A stretch of 64,000 nt of DNA from Azophilus sp965214305. Its GTDB lineage: Bacteria; Pseudomonadota; Gammaproteobacteria; Pseudomonadales; Azotimanducaceae. Position numbers and translations under genes: made by a program. Below are positions 61,844-64,000 of the stretch, piece after piece. The DNA lies in the NCBI GenBank assembly GCA_965214305.1, contig OZ243949.1, positions 2,170,001-2,234,000 of the forward strand. Reading direction: 5' to 3'. The notes beneath the pieces are model-generated. The model worked only from the letters and a program-made list of their open reading frames with translations. It was not told where the DNA came from and ran no database searches. Within the stretch, counting starts at the first letter, position 1, and every line of letters begins with the position of its first letter.

Positions 61844-63189
61844 ACGACTATTGCACTAAGAAACCGCCGATAGCATCGCGTATAGACTCCCTTCACCTTA
61901 GGTGCAAGGGGCGTAAGAGCTTTTGCGAGCTTCCCCTTGCTCAGCCTCTCATAGATTTCCTCGATATCCCGCTCTGGAGAGAAAATGCAATAAATGCCGT
62001 GAGAAGGAATCGCACCGCTGCGATCAAGAGCAACCCGGGGCACCTTAGCGATTTCAGGAATCAGGAGTTTTGGAGGGGACCAATCCGATTTCCGAATCCT
62101 GTCGATTGTCTGGTACCAAGGAGCGCCTTGGCGCACGATGTACCGATTCTCAAGTCGTTCCTTGAACTGATTCAGTCTCTCAGCGAAGGTAGGGAAGTCA
62201 TCAAGTTCAATCAAGGATCCATCAGCATCATATGGGGCTATTACCCGCCGCCCTTTCGGGCTAATGCCGTTGGACTGAACTTCCCAGCTATCGATCCAGG
62301 GATGCATCAACTCAGTCTCCACTTCGCCTTCTCCAGGATTCAGCAAGAATGCCGCCGCAACGCCAAGTGCGGGCCCCACCCGAATGGTGCAACCAAGGTC
62401 GGCGAGTGTTTGGCCCCGCTTTCTTAGCCCTCCCGCTTTCGGCTTGGGGTGGAGGCGGCGTGATGCCAGCAAAACATCGGGGTACACATAGACATCCCGG
62501 TGAAAAACGTCTTTTGGCTGCCCGGCGTCTTCCGTCTCAATGTCCATCATCGGCAGCCACTTCTGGCGGAAAGCCTCGCCGTAGCCGGCGTACCGCCAGC
62601 GATCGGAGCAGATAAACCCGCACTTGCCTTGGGGAGCCAGGAGGTCGAATGAGCGGTCCAGAAAAGGCAGACACAGATCGCCGCGTGAAATCGTTTTCGG
62701 TAAGCGACGGGTGTAAGCGAACCTCAATGGGGACGGAATCTTGGACCACCTGGTGTACGGTGGATTGCCAACCACATGGCTGAAGTCCTTGTGTATCGGG
62801 TCGGCAAGCAGGAAGTCCCCGGTCTTTACCCAAGCTTTGGCGCAGGCTCGCGCTGTCGCTTGGTGAACTCCAAGGGCGATGAGCCGGGCGACCAAGCGCC
62901 GCCTCGCCTTCGCCGCTTCATTGGGTACCAGCTCGAACGCCAGTATGCGGTCGCGGAGGTTCTTGATTCTGGCTTCTTGGCCGTGATTCGCCAGTGAGTT
63001 CACCAGTCTCTCCGCTGCTGCATCAAGGAATGCGCCATCGCCCGCCGCTGGTTCGAGCAGACGGGCATCGGAGAGGTCTTGGTCTGCGGTCCAACCAACT
63101 AGGTCTAGGATCCGGTCCACCGTGGCGGGCTTTGTGTACACTCCGCACAGATTATGAAGATCCTCGGCGGCTTTGGAGGCGCTGTTCAT
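61840..63189 (-). CDS. DNA N6-adenine methyltransferase (NPPY type)
   Basis: 449 residues from ATG 63189, or 458 from ATG 63216. SAM motif LLEPAAGDGAFLDAAAE is followed by the catalytic VVGNPPYTRWSK, the gamma-class order of M.TaqI-like and Eco57I-like enzymes. A presumed recognition domain fills the C-terminal half (YIVRQGAPWYQTIDRIRKSD; LLIPEIAKVPRVALDRSG). No nuclease motif is visible, so it may be a stand-alone modification enzyme or one part of a system. It diverges from a cytosine methyltransferase gene whose ATG overlaps its own in CATG. Confidence 0.88.
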   Translation of the reverse strand: MNSASKAAEDLHNLCGVYTKPATVDRILDLVGWTADQDLSDARLLEPAAGDGAFLDAAAERLVNSLANHGQEARIKNLRDRILAFELVPNEAAKARRRLVARLIALGVHQATARACAKAWVKTGDFLLADPIHKDFSHVVGNPPYTRWSKIPSPLRFAYTRRLPKTISRGDLCLPFLDRSFDLLAPQGKCGFICSDRWRYAGYGEAFRQKWLPMMDIETEDAGQPKDVFHRDVYVYPDVLLASRRLHPKPKAGGLRKRGQTLADLGCTIRVGPALGVAAAFLLNPGEGEVETELMHPWIDSWEVQSNGISPKGRRVIAPYDADGSLIELDDFPTFAERLNQFKERLENRYIVRQGAPWYQTIDRIRKSDWSPPKLLIPEIAKVPRVALDRSGAIPSHGIYCIFSPERDIEEIYERLSKGKLAKALTPLAPKVKGVYTRCYRRFLSAIVV

Positions 63190-64000
63190 GTTGGTTTCCG
63201 GGCTGTACGCGGGCATCGGCGGCTTTGAGTTGGGGCTAGAGCGCTCAGGCCACCAGACACTGCTGATGAGCGAGAAGGACAGCCGAGCATTGGCGGTGAT
63301 TCGTCATCGATTCCCTAATGTGAATGTGGACACAGACGTCACCGAACTCAAGGCGCTGCCGGAAGAGACCGAAGTCGTTACCGCTGGTTTCCCTTGCCAG
63401 AATCTTTCCATGGCCGGCGACAAATCGGGGCTGCAAGGCGACAAAAGCCAAGTTATTGACAGCCTGTTCCGCTTGCTCGGAGCGCAGCGTGTTCCGTGGG
63501 TCGTCATCGAGAATGTGTACTTCATGCTCCATTTGGGCGGTGGTGCCGCGATGCGCCGAATATTAGAGCAGCTTGAGGCGCTCGACTACCGTTGGGCCTA
63601 TCGGGTGGTTGACAGCCGGGCGTTCGGATTGGCGCAAAGACGCCGGCGTGTGTTTATCGTCGCCAGCCAACGTGGGGACCCGCGCAAGGTGTTGCTCTCC
63701 GATAATGCGCCAAATCGGAGTTGGCCAGCAGCGGACCTTAAACTTCCAATTGCCTTTTATTGGACTGAAGGCCGATCCGGGCACGGCATCACCGCCGACG
63801 CGGCTCCCCCCCTCAAGGCGGGTTCTGGCTTGGGAATTCCGTCGCCGCCAGCAGTCTTGCTCCCCGAAGGACGGGTCGCCACACCTACAATCGAGACGGC
63901 TGAGCAGTTACAGGGCTTTCCAGCGAAATGGACGTCGGCTCTGCGTGACCACAAGGGCAAACGACACCGTTGGCGTTTGGTTGGCAACGCCGTGTCCGTG
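63188..64000 (+). CDS. DNA C5-cytosine methyltransferase (runs off the window)
   Basis: 271 codons open to the window edge. Motif I GLYAGIGGFELGLE, motif IV GFPCQNLS with the nucleophile Cys70, motif VI ENV (108-110), motif VIII QRRRRVFIVA and the start of motif X (VGNAVSV) are all present. ATG 63188 is supported by GGAGG 8 bases upstream. The stretch between motifs VIII and X, where the target recognition domain should lie, is short (about 100 residues). Only the very C-terminus is missing. Confidence 0.92.
   Translation, partial: MLVSGLYAGIGGFELGLERSGHQTLLMSEKDSRALAVIRHRFPNVNVDTDVTELKALPEETEVVTAGFPCQNLSMAGDKSGLQGDKSQVIDSLFRLLGAQRVPWVVIENVYFMLHLGGGAAMRRILEQLEALDYRWAYRVVDSRAFGLAQRRRRVFIVASQRGDPRKVLLSDNAPNRSWPAADLKLPIAFYWTEGRSGHGITADAAPPLKAGSGLGIPSPPAVLLPEGRVATPTIETAEQLQGFPAKWTSALRDHKGKRHRWRLVGNAVSV

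Noticed and set aside
1..64000. tRNA or rRNA genes
   Set aside because: I looked for cloverleaf-like arms and conserved rRNA segments in the intergenic regions and saw none; a dedicated covariance search could still find small RNAs.

Overview
The window looks like chromosomal DNA from around the replication origin of a high-GC gammaproteobacterium. The evidence is the classical gene set rpmH-rnpA-yidD-yidC-mnmE-mnmG-rsmG-parA-parB-atpBEFHAGDC on one side and dnaA-dnaN-recF-gyrB on the other, together with tatABC, glmU/glmS, trkA/trkH, ubiE/ubiB and def-fmt-rsmB. I cannot place it below class level from the sequence alone.

Layout. 1-6648: a minus-strand dprA-purE-tsaC-aroE cluster (aroE cut by the window edge) diverges from a plus-strand def-fmt-rsmB-trkA operon. 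6649-9411: trkH, followed by decayed DNA (a helicase remnant, a solo insertion-sequence end). 9412-13461: an exonuclease/BRCT gene, a small coiled-coil membrane protein, a broken protease-like fragment, a lipid A acyltransferase and plsC. 13681-15253: a small protein and a dGTPase. 15438-22340: gyrB, recF (carrying two parS-like sites), dnaN, dnaA and a likely oriC with DnaA boxes beside an AT-rich tract. 22540-31358: the rpmH-to-parB block. 31424-32881: an acyl-CoA ligase remnant and an MmgE/PrpD protein. 32966-39970: the complete ATP synthase operon behind a strong promoter. 40341-42165: tatABC. 42175-49160 (minus strand): glmS, glmU, a GPP34-domain protein, ubiB and ubiE.

From about 49.2 kb to the end the window becomes a defence island. 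A type III restriction-modification-like operon carries the Res helicase/nuclease with an MntA-like nucleotidyltransferase fused to its C-terminus. A HepT-like HEPN toxin gene overlaps its end, and a beta-class Mod methyltransferase with an AT-rich recognition region follows. Next comes a tightly packed three-gene unit: a protein with two GHKL ATPase modules (one MORC/Hsp90-like, one histidine-kinase-like), a receiver-domain protein and a small unknown protein. The receiver gene is split by a 1476-bp IS1202-like element with a 16-bp target duplication; removing the element and one duplication restores a 403-codon frame. The island continues into two divergent DNA methyltransferase genes, N6-adenine and C5-cytosine, whose start codons can overlap in one CATG; the cytosine gene runs off the end.

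At least three families of short interspersed repeats are scattered through the housekeeping part. One (R1) sits at gene 3' ends and supplies the stop codons of gyrB, the lipid A acyltransferase gene and ubiB. Another (R2, palindromic) lies between tatA and tatB and has expanded in frame inside rsmG.
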